NCBI RefSeq assembly: GCF_040947875.1
Contig: NZ_JBFRXN010000002.1
Coordinates: 3,286,001 to 3,350,000, forward strand
Length of the DNA stretch: 64,000 nucleotides
Source: Pseudomonas sp. MYb118
GTDB taxonomy: Bacteria > Pseudomonadota > Gammaproteobacteria > Pseudomonadales > Pseudomonadaceae
Direction: 5' to 3'
The translations under genes were made by a program, and so were the position numbers. Each line of letters starts with the position of its first letter. Within the stretch, counting starts at the first letter, position 1. Shown piece after piece: positions 54,428-63,713 of the stretch. The notes beneath the pieces are model-generated. The model had not been told where the DNA came from, ran no database searches, and was given only the letters and a program-made list of their open reading frames with translations.

Positions 54428-56221
54428 ATGCTCGAAAGTTGGCACGTAGTACGGCGAGGGTGCGCCAGGTGGTTGCTGGCTGGTGGATTTTTGACTTACT
54501 CGGCCCTGGCGTCCGCGCTGGGGCTGGGGGAAATCACCGTGCATTCGGCGCTCAATCAGCCGTTGCGGGCTGACATCGTTCTGGAGGATGCGGCGGGTCT
54601 GGAGGAGGGCGACCTGGCGGTCAGCCTGGCAACGGCCGACGAGTTCAGCCGCGCCGGCGTCGAGCGGGTGTTCTTTCTCAACGATCTGAAGTTCACCCCG
54701 ATCCTGCGGGGTAACCGCAGCGTTATCCGGGTGAGTTCCACTAAAGTGGTCAACGAACCCTTCCTCGATTTTCTCGTGCAACTCAACCAGCCCAACGGCC
54801 GGGTCGTGCGCGAATACACGGTGCTGATCGACCCGCCGGGTACACCGGGTATCGTGCCGGTGGCCGATGAGCCGGCCAGTCACTCGTCGAATTCGCCATT
54901 CCCCAGCGTCACTCCTGCCCCGGCGCCATCGCCCGCCGCGAAAAAACCGGCTGCGGTCACTCAAGCCCCACCGCCGGCGCCGCCCGTGGTCGATGATTCC
55001 GCCGAGCAGTTGGCGGCCAGCGTGCTGCAAAACCAGCAATTGCAGAAAACCGTCGATGAACTCAATGCCAGGCTTCAGGCCCAGGACGAGCAGATCGCCG
55101 GCCAGAAGCAACAGATCACCGACCTGGAAACCCGCCTGGCGCAGGACAAACCCGTACCGGCCGTGCCGCCAGTTGAGCAGGTGCCACCGCCCGTGGTGAC
55201 GCCGGAGCCTGAGGGCATCAACTGGTGGCTGGTCCTCGGCTTGCTGGTGTTGGTCGGCCTGTTGCTGGTGATGGGGTTCGTTCGGCGTCGCCAGCAGCAG
55301 GCCCAGGCATTGCCCGTTGGCGCGCCGGTTTCGCCGTCGCGCCGTGAGGTGGTGCTCGACCCCGCTTTCGATTCGCTGCAACAGCCGGAGATGCTCAACC
55401 CGGTTCACGAACATCACGAGGAGGCGCCGACCGGCGATGTCCTGGAAGGTGTGAGCCTGTACCTGACGTACGGGCGATTTGCCGAAGCGGCGGCGCTGCT
55501 GCGCGATGCCCTGGCCAAGGAGCCGCACCGCACGGACCTTGCCGTGCAACTGCTGGAAGTCCTTGGCAAGCAGGGCGACGAGCCCGCCTACGACGCCCAG
55601 GAAAACAGCCTGCGCGAGGCCGGCTTCGACCCGCAACAGCTTCAGGACATGCGGGCACGCTTCCCTAAGTTGAGCCAGCCTGTGGCGCCAGCAGCAGCGA
55701 TGGCGGCGACGGCCGCCGCGGCCGCAGCCGTGCCTTTGGTTACACCCGCGTTCGAACAGCGGGAGGTCACCGCACCCGTGGAGCCTTCGGCCGATGACGA
55801 ATTCCAGTTGAACCTGGATGAACTGTCGATGGATTCCAGCTGGGATCTGGTCGAATCCTCGCCAGCTCCGACAAAAGCCGAAGAGCCGCCGTTCGCTTCG
55901 AACCTGCAGGTGTTGCCGTTCGACTCGCCGCAAGAGCCCGCACTGGAAGAATCCGAACTGGAGTGGCTCGCCGACCCTGATGCACAGGCGCTGGACGATG
56001 ATTTTCTCGATGGCTTCAGTGATGAAAACCAGTCGATCGAGCTGGAACCCCTGGACCTCGACCCCGCAGCGGCGAGCAACGCCGACAAACTCGAACAGGC
56101 CCAGACCTGCATCGACGATGGCGACCTGGACAGCGCCGCCATGCTGCTCAACGAGCTGCTCAAGGACGGTGACGAGCCGCTCAGGCAAACCGCGCGGACG
56201 CTGTTGGCCGGTATTCGCTGA
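54428..56221 (+). CDS. short FimV/HubP-like polar protein
   Basis: 597 residues from the ATG at 54428, chosen for AAGG seven bases before. Signal peptide, then the FimV N-terminal domain (LGLGEITVHSALNQPLRADI, VERVFFLNDLKFTPIL; about 30-135). A proline-rich linker, a short coiled coil (NQQLQKTVDELNARLQAQDE), one membrane helix (WWLVLGLLVLVGLLLVMGFV, about 265-285), cytoplasmic TPR-like helices (YLTYGRFAEAAALLRDAL) and the FimV C-terminal domain (NADKLEQAQTCIDDGDLDSA). No LysM domain was seen between them, unlike canonical FimV of about 900 residues. So it is a shorter paralogue, probably a polar landmark. Confidence 0.85.
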   Translation: MLESWHVVRRGCARWLLAGGFLTYSALASALGLGEITVHSALNQPLRADIVLEDAAGLEEGDLAVSLATADEFSRAGVERVFFLNDLKFTPILRGNRSVIRVSSTKVVNEPFLDFLVQLNQPNGRVVREYTVLIDPPGTPGIVPVADEPASHSSNSPFPSVTPAPAPSPAAKKPAAVTQAPPPAPPVVDDSAEQLAASVLQNQQLQKTVDELNARLQAQDEQIAGQKQQITDLETRLAQDKPVPAVPPVEQVPPPVVTPEPEGINWWLVLGLLVLVGLLLVMGFVRRRQQQAQALPVGAPVSPSRREVVLDPAFDSLQQPEMLNPVHEHHEEAPTGDVLEGVSLYLTYGRFAEAAALLRDALAKEPHRTDLAVQLLEVLGKQGDEPAYDAQENSLREAGFDPQQLQDMRARFPKLSQPVAPAAAMAATAAAAAAVPLVTPAFEQREVTAPVEPSADDEFQLNLDELSMDSSWDLVESSPAPTKAEEPPFASNLQVLPFDSPQEPALEESELEWLADPDAQALDDDFLDGFSDENQSIELEPLDLDPAAASNADKLEQAQTCIDDGDLDSAAMLLNELLKDGDEPLRQTARTLLAGIR

Positions 56222-56265
56222 GCCTCTATCATGACGGCGCCCCTGACTCAGGAATCTGCTCCGTC

Positions 56266-56553
56266 ATGAATACGCAAAAACCGGAAATCGTCATCACTTA
56301 TTGCACGCAATGCCAGTGGCTGTTGCGTGCTGCCTGGCTGGCCCAGGAACTGCTCAGTACCTTCGCCGACGATCTGGGCAAGGTGTCGCTGGTGCCCGGC
56401 ACCGGTGGCGTGTTTCACATCGCCTGCAACGACGTGCAGATCTGGGAGCGCAAGGTGGACGGCGGTTTCCCGGAAGCCAAGGTACTCAAGCAGCGGGTCC
56501 GTGATCAGATTGATCCGGACCGCGACCTCGGGCACAACGACCGCACTCAGTGA
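56266..56553 (+). CDS. SelT/SelW/SelH-family (Rdx) protein
   Basis: 95 residues. Near the N-terminus ITYCTQCQWLLRA holds a CxxC in the redox position of this thioredoxin-like family (one member type has selenocysteine; here plain cysteine). GTGGVFHIACNDVQIWERK and FPEAKVLKQRVRDQI follow the family pattern. Probably a small oxidoreductase with unknown partners. Its end overlaps the converging DMT gene by 7 bp. Confidence 0.9.
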   Translation: MNTQKPEIVITYCTQCQWLLRAAWLAQELLSTFADDLGKVSLVPGTGGVFHIACNDVQIWERKVDGGFPEAKVLKQRVRDQIDPDRDLGHNDRTQ

Positions 56554-57440
56554 GAGGTGGCCTCGGCGGCCACCGCAGGCTTGCTCGAGCCACCTGACAA
56601 GCGGGCGGACACCACGATCGCGACGATAATCAAGGCACCGCCCAATAACATGCGCAACGTCGGGTTTTCATCAAACAGCCACCAGGCCACGGTGATGCCA
56701 TACACCGGCTCCATGGCGAACACCACGGCGGCGGTCCGGGCCTTGATCACCGCGAGGCTGGCCACGAACAGGCTGTGGGCGAGGCCGGTGCAGAACACCC
56801 CGAGCAAGGCAATCCACAGCCAGTCCAGGGGGCGCACCTCGGTCAATTGCGGCGCCGCGACCGGCAGCAGGCACAACGCGACCACCACGTTCTGGCATAG
56901 TGCCGCCTGAACCGGCGGGATCTTGCCGGAACTGGCGCGGTTGGTCAGCGACAGCAGCGAAAACAGCAGGCCGGACGCCACCGACCACAGCAGACCGATG
57001 GTGGCGCCACTGGCGAGGTCGAAGTCCGGGGTCACCAACACCAGCCCGATACTCACCAACACCACCAGGATGATTTCATTGGCGCGAATGCGTTCGCGGA
57101 AAATCAGCCCTTCGAGTATCACGGTGAACGCCGGGAAACTGGCAAAACCCAGGGTGGCAATGGCGACACCACCGATTTTCACCGAGATGAAAAAGCTCAC
57201 CCAATGGCCGGCCAACAGCAAGCCACCGAGCAGCAGGCGCCGCCAGTCGCCGGCGTTCAGGGTCTGCCAGCGAGTCTGGCGGGCGATGCGGGCGAACAGG
57301 CCGAGTGCGAGCACCGCAAAGGCGGCGCGGCCAAAGACAATGATGGCCGGGGAGGCGGCGGCGAGTTTGCCGAACACGCCGGTCAGGCCAAACATCAGGG
57401 CACCGATATGCAGGGCACCAAGGGCGGTACGGGGAGTCAT
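56547..57440 (-). CDS. EamA/DMT-family transporter
   Basis: 297 residues, ten hydrophobic helices in two halves. GALHIGALMFGLTGVFGKLAAAS begins the first half, and AVVFAMEPVYGITVAWWLFDE lies in the second, the usual EamA sequence. AAGGA lies five bases before the ATG. Substrate unknown. Faces an AraC-family gene behind it on the same strand, which may regulate it. Confidence 0.87.
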   Translation of the reverse strand: MTPRTALGALHIGALMFGLTGVFGKLAAASPAIIVFGRAAFAVLALGLFARIARQTRWQTLNAGDWRRLLLGGLLLAGHWVSFFISVKIGGVAIATLGFASFPAFTVILEGLIFRERIRANEIILVVLVSIGLVLVTPDFDLASGATIGLLWSVASGLLFSLLSLTNRASSGKIPPVQAALCQNVVVALCLLPVAAPQLTEVRPLDWLWIALLGVFCTGLAHSLFVASLAVIKARTAAVVFAMEPVYGITVAWWLFDENPTLRMLLGGALIIVAIVVSARLSGGSSKPAVAAEATSH

Positions 57441-57530
57441 TGCAATCCTTGATCAACGCTGGAGTCAGGCTGACGGGCATCGTCAGTGGCTCCATTAAAA
57501 CCCATCGTCCCCGTTCGGTCTGTCGGCGAA

Positions 57531-58295
57531 CTAGCGAGTTTTGTCGCCAGCCTCGCGTCGCAGTTTGCCCGGTGGCGTGCCAAATTCACGCAGCACCGCC
57601 GCGGAGAATGCGCTTTGCGAACTGTAGCCCGCCCGTACGGCGATTTCGCCGATGGGCAGCGCCGATGTGCGTAACAGGCGCACGGCCATGTGCAGGCGTC
57701 GGCTGCGGATGTAGTCCATGGGCGTCTGCCCGCATTCGGCGATGAACCGCGCATGCAGCCGGGCCGTGGACAGGCCGCTGAGGCGTGCAAGGTCGGCCAC
57801 TTGCAGCGGATAGGCCGCGTTTTGATCAATGTGCGCGTTGAACTCGGCATAGGGCAGGCGCCGCCCGCCAATCACCTCGGGTTCGCTCCTGTTCAGACTG
57901 GCCAGCAACAGGACCGCGCCCTGTTGCGCTATCACCGGATCACTGACCGGGCTGTTCGCCAGCCAGTTGACCAACTGGTGCTGCCCGGCATCCAGGGGCA
58001 GGGGGCCGGCGTGGTCCAGCAGGCGACGGCTGGCATCGGCGTGTTCGCCAAGGTTTTGCGTCACCCACTTATCGCTCGGCACATCCAGCACCAGGCAGCG
58101 GCTGCCGTTGGGGCTGCCACAGGCATGATGAAAACCGGACGGAACCACCACGAAACGCTGCTCGACCACTTGGCTGCCATGGCCGTCGACTTCGAAATCC
58201 AGTGCGCCCGACAGCCCGAACACCAGTTGCGCGTGATCGTGGCTATGGACGATCTGGTCGTGGGTGTATTGGCGCAATGTGAGGATGGGTCTCAT
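57531..58295 (-). CDS. AraC-family regulator (cupin sensor type)
   Basis: 254 residues from the ATG at 58295 (GGAG eight bases before). N-terminal cupin-like sensor (HSHDHAQLVFGLSGALDFEVDG), C-terminal double helix-turn-helix (YPLQVADLARLSGLSTARLHARFIAECGQTPMDYIRS, then GEIAVRAGYSSQSAFSAAVLREFG). Sits 90 bp upstream of the DMT transporter gene on the same strand, so it may control it. Confidence 0.9.
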   Translation of the reverse strand: MRPILTLRQYTHDQIVHSHDHAQLVFGLSGALDFEVDGHGSQVVEQRFVVVPSGFHHACGSPNGSRCLVLDVPSDKWVTQNLGEHADASRRLLDHAGPLPLDAGQHQLVNWLANSPVSDPVIAQQGAVLLLASLNRSEPEVIGGRRLPYAEFNAHIDQNAAYPLQVADLARLSGLSTARLHARFIAECGQTPMDYIRSRRLHMAVRLLRTSALPIGEIAVRAGYSSQSAFSAAVLREFGTPPGKLRREAGDKTR

Positions 58296-58430
58296 CGCAG
58301 GTCTCCGAAACAAGGTCGACAGTCTACACCGACGCCGGTCGGGTGCGCTGTCACACGACTGACTTGCGCTTGTCATGGTCGATTAACCGGATCGGCGCAA
58401 GCTTGCAAAAACAATCGCAGAGGGTTGCCC

Positions 58431-59246
58431 ATGACCAGCGCCGAGCTCGCCAAACCCAGTCGCAAGCAACGTGTGCGAACCTTGTGGATTTCCGATGTGC
58501 ACCTGGGCACCCGGGATTGCCAGGCCGAACACCTGTCGCAGTTTCTCAAGAGTTACCACGCCGACCGGATCTACCTGGTCGGAGACATCATCGACGGCTG
58601 GAAGCTGCGCGGCGGCATGTACTGGCCCCAGGCGCACACCAACGTGATCCGTCGCCTGTTGACCATGAGCAAGCGTGGTACCGAGGTGATCTACGTCACT
58701 GGCAACCACGACGAATTCCTGCGCCGCTATTCGAAACTGATCCTGGGCAACATCCAGCTGGTCGACGAAGCGGTGCACGTGACCGCCGACGGTCGCCACC
58801 TGCTGGTGATCCACGGCGACCAGTTCGACGTGATCACCCGTTATCACCGCTGGCTGGCCTTCCTCGGCGACTCGGCCTACGAATTCACCCTGACCCTCAA
58901 CCGCTGGCTTAATCACTGGCGGGCCCGCTATGGGTACGGTTACTGGTCGCTGTCGGCGTACCTCAAGCACAAGGTGAAAACCGCGGTCAATTTCATCAGC
59001 GACTTCGAAGAAGCCATCGCCCACGAATGCGTCAAGCGCGAACTGCACGGGGTGGTCTGCGGGCACATCCACCACGCCGAGATCCGCAAGGTCGGCGAGG
59101 TGGACTACCTCAACTGTGGCGACTGGGTGGAATCCTGCACGGCACTGATCGAGCACTGGGACGGCTCGATCGAGCTGTACCGGCTGGCCGATGCCCAGGC
59201 GCGGGAAGCGGAATTGAAAGCCCTGAAAATCCCCGAGCCTGCCTGA
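58431..59246 (+). CDS. LpxH-like UDP-2,3-diacylglucosamine phosphoesterase
   Basis: 271 residues from the ATG at 58431 (AGAGGG upstream). Calcineurin-type metal motifs: ISDVHLGTRD, GDIIDGW, TGNHDE, IHGDQFD and CGHIHHAE. The family makes lipid X in lipid A synthesis. This member has a helical insertion (SAYEFTLTLNRWLNHWRARYGYGYW) and differs from the short LpxH; Pseudomonas carries more than one such protein, so its real substrate is not certain. Confidence 0.82.
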   Translation: MTSAELAKPSRKQRVRTLWISDVHLGTRDCQAEHLSQFLKSYHADRIYLVGDIIDGWKLRGGMYWPQAHTNVIRRLLTMSKRGTEVIYVTGNHDEFLRRYSKLILGNIQLVDEAVHVTADGRHLLVIHGDQFDVITRYHRWLAFLGDSAYEFTLTLNRWLNHWRARYGYGYWSLSAYLKHKVKTAVNFISDFEEAIAHECVKRELHGVVCGHIHHAEIRKVGEVDYLNCGDWVESCTALIEHWDGSIELYRLADAQAREAELKALKIPEPA

Positions 59247-59255
59247 CCTGCCTTT

Positions 59256-59284
59256 TGTGGGAGCGGGCTTGCTCGCGATGGGGT
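59256..59284 (+). repeat. single REP element
   Basis: TGTGGGAGCGGGCTTGCTCG, then CGATGGGG; the only unpaired copy in the window. It lies between converging stops. Confidence 0.8.
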
Positions 59285-59296
59285 CACCACGGTCTA

Positions 59297-59887
59297 TCAG
59301 GCCGGCGCATGCTCCGCCATCGCCGCCTTGTAGATCGACTGTTTGGGCTGCGCGAACAGCCGCTCCATCATCGGCTCGAAGAAGCTCAGCGGCAGGGTGT
59401 CGTACGCCGGGTCGAACGCCGCCGCATCATATTTGGCACAGAACTCGATGGTCGCCTGGTACTGCGGGTGGTCGCTGAATTGCTCGCGCAGATGCCGGTC
59501 CATGCCCAGGTGATGGAAGAAATAATAGCCCTGGAAAATCCCGTGTTTCTCCACCATCCACAGATTGTCGGCGCTGACGAACGGCTTGAGAATCGCCGCC
59601 GCGATATCCGGGTGGTTGTAGGAGCCCAGGGTGTCGCCGATGTCGTGCAGCAGCGCGCAGACCACGTATTCTTCATCACGGCCGTCGCGCCAGGCGCGGC
59701 TGGCGGTTTGCAGGGAGTGGGTCAGGCGATCCACCGGGAAGCCGCCAAAGTCACCCTCCAGCAACTTCAGGTGCGCCAGGATCCTTGCCGGCAACTGTCG
59801 GGCGTAGGCGCTGAAGTCTGCGGCGATGATCGCCCAGTCTTCCTGGGTGCCGTCCTGCATGTGGGTGAAACGGGCATTGGCATTCAT
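59297..59887 (-). CDS. HD-domain protein
   Basis: 196 residues. The metal motif is VVCALLHDIGDTLGSYNHPD (HD with a following DHxD-like pattern); the flanking helices (HSLQTASRAWRDGRDEE, GYYFFHHLG) fit a small HD-type phosphohydrolase domain. Substrate unknown. GAGGA precedes the ATG. Second gene of a likely two-gene unit with the Mpo1-like gene 37 bp upstream. Confidence 0.82.
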   Translation of the reverse strand: MNANARFTHMQDGTQEDWAIIAADFSAYARQLPARILAHLKLLEGDFGGFPVDRLTHSLQTASRAWRDGRDEEYVVCALLHDIGDTLGSYNHPDIAAAILKPFVSADNLWMVEKHGIFQGYYFFHHLGMDRHLREQFSDHPQYQATIEFCAKYDAAAFDPAYDTLPLSFFEPMMERLFAQPKQSIYKAAMAEHAPA

Positions 59888-59924
59888 CAGCGATCCTCTT
59901 GTTCTGCAGGGCAGGGATTTCCGG

Positions 59925-60236
59925 TTAGAACGGCACGCGGCCCAGGATCATGTCCCGGTACATCACAAAGTCGCCTAGCAGGCTGTAGAACGGATGCTGG
60001 AAGGTGGCCGGGCGGTTCTTCTCGAAGAAAAAATGCCCGACCCAGGCAAAGCTGTAGCCGGCCAGCGGCAGGGCCAGCAGCCACGCCCAGGCGCCATGGC
60101 CGATGGTCAGGACCACGATCAACAGCACCAGCGTCGTGCCAACAAAGTGCAACCGACGACAGGTACTGTTGCTGTGCTCGCTCAGGTAATACGGGTAAAA
60201 CTCGGCAAAGCTGTTGAAATGTTTGACGTTTTCCAC
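59925..60236 (-). CDS. Mpo1-like (DUF962) membrane protein
   Basis: 103 residues if it starts at the GTG at 60236 (AGAGATCG before); this gives the standard ENVKHFNSFAEFYPYYLSEHS beginning. A longer in-frame reading to 60317 is possible but the family rarely has it. HSNSTCRRLHFVGT and GYSFAWVGHFFFEKNRPATFQHPFYS are the family's histidine-rich motifs; yeast Mpo1 is a dioxygenase of 2-hydroxy fatty acids. Activity here unproven. Confidence 0.8.
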   Translation of the reverse strand: MENVKHFNSFAEFYPYYLSEHSNSTCRRLHFVGTTLVLLIVVLTIGHGAWAWLLALPLAGYSFAWVGHFFFEKNRPATFQHPFYSLLGDFVMYRDMILGRVPF

Positions 60237-60396
60237 GACTGCGATCTCTGTGGTTATTGTTATGACTGCAAGTTGTTCTGCGGGGAGCTTATTTGAGTCT
60301 AGAGTGATCAATGGCATCAGCCAGTGACAATAGGCGCCACTTTAGTATCCTTCGGTAATTGGCCGTAGCATGCGGCTCATCATGTAAGTACACGCC

Positions 60397-61458
60397 ATGA
60401 GCGAAAGAACGACTTCTGCAAGCTGGGCGATGGGGATTGTCAAAGCACTGGAAATGGACGGCCTGGATTGCAAGGTTCTGTTCAAACAGCTGGGGCTCGA
60501 CTATGCGTTGCTCGAAGATCCGGACGCGCGCTTCCCGCAGGACTCCATGACACGCCTGTGGCAGCGCGCCGTCGAGCTGTCGGGCAACCCGGCGATCGGC
60601 CTGAACATGGGCAAGGTGGTGCGACCGGCCTCCTTCCACGTGGCCGGTTATGCCTTGATGTCCAGCCAGACCCTGGCCGAAGGCTTCAAGCGGCTGGTGC
60701 GCTATCAGCGCATCATCGCCGAAAGCGCCGACCTGAGTTTCCGTCTGCTGGACGAGGGTTACGCGCTGATCCTGACCGTCCACGGTGACCATCTGCCACC
60801 GACCCGACAGAGCGCCGAAGCATCGCTGGCCTGTGCACTGGCGCTGTGCGGCTGGCTGAGCGGGCGAACCCTGCACCCGCGCAAGGTGCTGGTGCAGGGC
60901 GCGGAACCTGCCGATCTTGCGCCCTACCGGCAGGCGTTCCACGCGCCGCTGGAGTTCAACGCACCCTATGACGCGCTGATTTTCGAACGGGCCGACATGG
61001 AGGCGCCGTTGCCAACCGCCAACGAAGCCATGGCGCTGTTGCACGACCGGTTTGCCGGGGAGTATCTGGCGCGGTTCTCCGAAAGCCGCGTGACCCACAA
61101 GGCCCGTCAGGTGCTCTGCCGCCTGCTGCCCCAGGGTGAACCCAAGCGCGATACCGTGGCGCAGACGCTGCACCTGTCGCAGCGAACCTTGCAGCGACGG
61201 CTCCAGGAAGAGGGCACCAGCTTCCAGACCCTGCTCGATGACACCCGCCGCGAACTGGCCGAGCAATACCTCGCGCAGCCGACCATGACCCTGCTGGAAA
61301 TTGCCTACCTGCTGGGCTTTGCCGACCCGAGCAACTTCTTTCGAGCGTTCCGCCGCTGGTTCGACACCACGCCCGGCGAGTACCGGGTGCGGCTGGCGGA
61401 AGCGCCGAACCGGGTCAGTGACGCCAGAACGCCGGAATACACAGCACGAACACCGTAA
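60397..61458 (+). CDS. AraC-family regulator (OruR/GbdR-like with N-terminal sensor)
   Basis: 353 residues. N-terminal Arabinose_bd-type sensor (LGLDYALLEDPDARFPQDSMTRLW), C-terminal helix-turn-helix (VAQTLHLSQRTLQRRLQEEGTSF and IAYLLGFADPSNFFRAFRRWF). Its last 44 bp overlap the converging trkH gene. Effector unknown; this architecture is typical of Pseudomonas regulators of lipid or ornithine genes. Confidence 0.9.
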   Translation: MSERTTSASWAMGIVKALEMDGLDCKVLFKQLGLDYALLEDPDARFPQDSMTRLWQRAVELSGNPAIGLNMGKVVRPASFHVAGYALMSSQTLAEGFKRLVRYQRIIAESADLSFRLLDEGYALILTVHGDHLPPTRQSAEASLACALALCGWLSGRTLHPRKVLVQGAEPADLAPYRQAFHAPLEFNAPYDALIFERADMEAPLPTANEAMALLHDRFAGEYLARFSESRVTHKARQVLCRLLPQGEPKRDTVAQTLHLSQRTLQRRLQEEGTSFQTLLDDTRRELAEQYLAQPTMTLLEIAYLLGFADPSNFFRAFRRWFDTTPGEYRVRLAEAPNRVSDARTPEYTARTP

Positions 61459-62869
61459 TGATCTCCAGGCGGCCAAGCAGCATGCCGAACGAGAGAATCC
61501 ACTTGGCCGCATCCGGCAGGCTGGCGAAGTTGCCGGCCGGGCCGATGGTTTCGCCCAGCCCCGGACCGACGCCGGACACGGTACTGGCCGCGCCCGTCAG
61601 GGCGGTCATCCAGTCGACGCCGAGCAGCGACAGCAGCAGGGCGATCACGCAGATGGTGATGGCGAAGAAAAACGAAAAGGTCAGGATCGAACGCACGATC
61701 TCTTCGTCGAGACGGTGGCCGTTGTACTTCTGCTTGATCACCGCACGCGGGTGAATCAGCTGGTTAAGGTTGGCCTTGAGCAGGATGTAGGCGACCTGGA
61801 AGCGGAAAATCTTGATCCCGCCCGCCGTCGAGCCTGAGCAGCCGCCGACGAAACCCAGGTAGAAGAACAGCATCAGCGAGAAATTGCCCCAGAGGCTGTA
61901 GTCCCCGAGCGCGAAACCGGTGGTGGTCACCACCGAGGTCACGTTCAGCGCCACGTGGCGCAAAGCGTCCAGCCAGTGTAGTTGCGTCGTCCACCAGTAC
62001 CAGGTGCCGAGCACCAGCCAGGTCACCAGCAACATGCCGAGCAAGCCCTGCACCTGTTGATCCTTGATCAGTGCCTTGCGGTTGCCGCGCAGGGTGGCCA
62101 CGTACAGGGTGAACGGCAGGCTGCCCAGGATCATGATGACGATCGCCACCCAGTGCACCGCCGGTTGTGTCCACTTGGCCAGGGACAGGTCGGAGGTGGA
62201 GAAGCCGCCGGTGGAAATCGCCGACATCGCATGGTTGATCGCGTCGAACGGGCTCATGCCGGCCCACCAGAAAGCCAGGCTGCCGAGAATGGTGATACCG
62301 ACGTACGCCGCCACGATCAGCCGCGCCACCATGTGCGAACGGGGCATGACTTTTTCCGAGCGGTCCGACGACTCGGTCTGGAACAGGCGCATGCCACCGA
62401 TACGCAGCAGCGGCAGAATCGCCACTGCCATGCCGATGAAGCCGATACCGCCGATCCAGTGCAGCAGCGAGCGCCACATCAGGATGCCCGGCGACATGCT
62501 GTCCAGGTGATTGAGCACTGTGGAACCGGTGGCTGTGATCCCGGACATGCTTTCGAAGAACGAGTCGGTGTAGCTGATGTGCTGGGTCAACAGGAACGGC
62601 AGCGCGGCGAAGATACACACCACCAGCCAGCTGCTGACCGTCAGCAGGTACATGTCCCGCGGACGCAGGTGCACGTGTTCGGGACGCCCGGGAATCACCA
62701 GTGCCAGGCCCGCCAGGAAGGTGATCATGCTCGACCAGAGGAACGATGGCATGTCGCTGGTGCGATCGAAGATGATCAGCGTGGCCATGGGCACGACCAT
62801 GGCGACCGCCAGCGTGATCAGGAAGAGGCCGATGATGAAACCAATGGTTCGTAAAGTCGGCAACGCCAT
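61415..62869 (-). CDS. trkH: Trk-type potassium uptake membrane subunit
   Basis: 484 residues from the ATG at 62869, the normal TrkH size. Four pore-loop repeats: SGITATGSTVLNH, SAISTGGFST, TSVVTTTGFAL and ASTVSGVGPGL. Potassium import into the cytoplasm, controlled by TrkA elsewhere. The order trkH, nitroreductase gene, sensor kinase gene is like PA3210-PA3206 in P. aeruginosa. Confidence 0.95.
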   Translation of the reverse strand: MALPTLRTIGFIIGLFLITLAVAMVVPMATLIIFDRTSDMPSFLWSSMITFLAGLALVIPGRPEHVHLRPRDMYLLTVSSWLVVCIFAALPFLLTQHISYTDSFFESMSGITATGSTVLNHLDSMSPGILMWRSLLHWIGGIGFIGMAVAILPLLRIGGMRLFQTESSDRSEKVMPRSHMVARLIVAAYVGITILGSLAFWWAGMSPFDAINHAMSAISTGGFSTSDLSLAKWTQPAVHWVAIVIMILGSLPFTLYVATLRGNRKALIKDQQVQGLLGMLLVTWLVLGTWYWWTTQLHWLDALRHVALNVTSVVTTTGFALGDYSLWGNFSLMLFFYLGFVGGCSGSTAGGIKIFRFQVAYILLKANLNQLIHPRAVIKQKYNGHRLDEEIVRSILTFSFFFAITICVIALLLSLLGVDWMTALTGAASTVSGVGPGLGETIGPAGNFASLPDAAKWILSFGMLLGRLEIITVFVLCIPAFWRH

Positions 62870-62990
62870 GAAGTCCGCTCGGGCTGAAAGGGGGAAGGGC
62901 GCCATTCTACCCATGGGGCAGGGCATGTAAACCGGCACTGCCGGACGCTTACCGCTAGAATAGCCGGACAATTTTTTCAGGAGGTGGCCG

Positions 62991-63554
62991 ATGCAGGCTC
63001 TCGACGCTTTGCTCAACCGTGTTTCCGTTCCACGTTTGCTTGACCCGGCACCGACCGCCGAGCAGCGTGAAGTGCTGTTCAACGCGGCGATGCGCGCGCC
63101 GGACCACGGCCACTTGCAGCCCTGGCGCTTCCTCACCGTCGAAGGCGCGGCACGCGAGCAGATGGGCGAGTTGCTGGCCGAAGCGGCGAAGTTGCAGGAC
63201 AGCGATGTGTCGGAAGCGGCGGTGGACAAGGCGCGCAACGGGCCATTGCGCGCGCCGCTGGTGGTCGTGGTGATCGCGTGCTTGCAGGATCACGTCAAGT
63301 ATCCGAAGTCCGAGCAACTGCTGGCCGCCGGCTGCGCGGCCCATGGCATTCTGCTGGCGGCGTACGCGCAAGGTATCGGCGCAGTGTGGCGCACCGGTGA
63401 CCTGGCGTACTCGCCGCACGTGGCCAAGGGCCTGGGGCTGGCCGAAGGCGAACAGGTGATTGCCTTCCTCTACCTCGGTACCCCGCAGAAAGAGCCGCGC
63501 GTGGCAGAGAAGGAAGACCTGACGAAGTTTGTCAGTGCGTGGTCGGGTAACTGA
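62991..63554 (+). CDS. nitroreductase family protein (YdjA-like)
   Basis: 187 residues; AGGAGGTGGCC before the ATG. FMN-binding features: NAAMRAPDHGHLQPWRFLTV near the N-terminus and GCAAHGILLAAYAQGIGAVWRTG in the middle. The short form and the sequence around APDHGHLQPW match YdjA-type enzymes. Substrate unknown. Divergent from trkH across 121 bp. Confidence 0.88.
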   Translation: MQALDALLNRVSVPRLLDPAPTAEQREVLFNAAMRAPDHGHLQPWRFLTVEGAAREQMGELLAEAAKLQDSDVSEAAVDKARNGPLRAPLVVVVIACLQDHVKYPKSEQLLAAGCAAHGILLAAYAQGIGAVWRTGDLAYSPHVAKGLGLAEGEQVIAFLYLGTPQKEPRVAEKEDLTKFVSAWSGN

Positions 63555-63602
63555 CTGCCACCGCAATAAATCCTGTAGGAGTAGATCCTGTGGGAGTACC
63601 CC

Positions 63603-63693
63603 CTGTGGGAGCGAGCCTGCTCGCGATAGCGGTCTTTCAGTTGCAAATGCACTAGCTGACACATCGCTATCGCGAGCAGGCTCGCTCCCACAG
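63603..63693. repeat. REP pair (GTGGG/CCTG subtype)
   Basis: CTGTGGGAGCGAGCCTGCTC and an inverted copy. Just before it are two partial half-copies (CCTGTAGGAGTAG and CCTGTGGGAGTAC). Confidence 0.9.
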
Positions 63694-63713
63694 GGGAAAT
63701 CGCTGCGGTCGTG

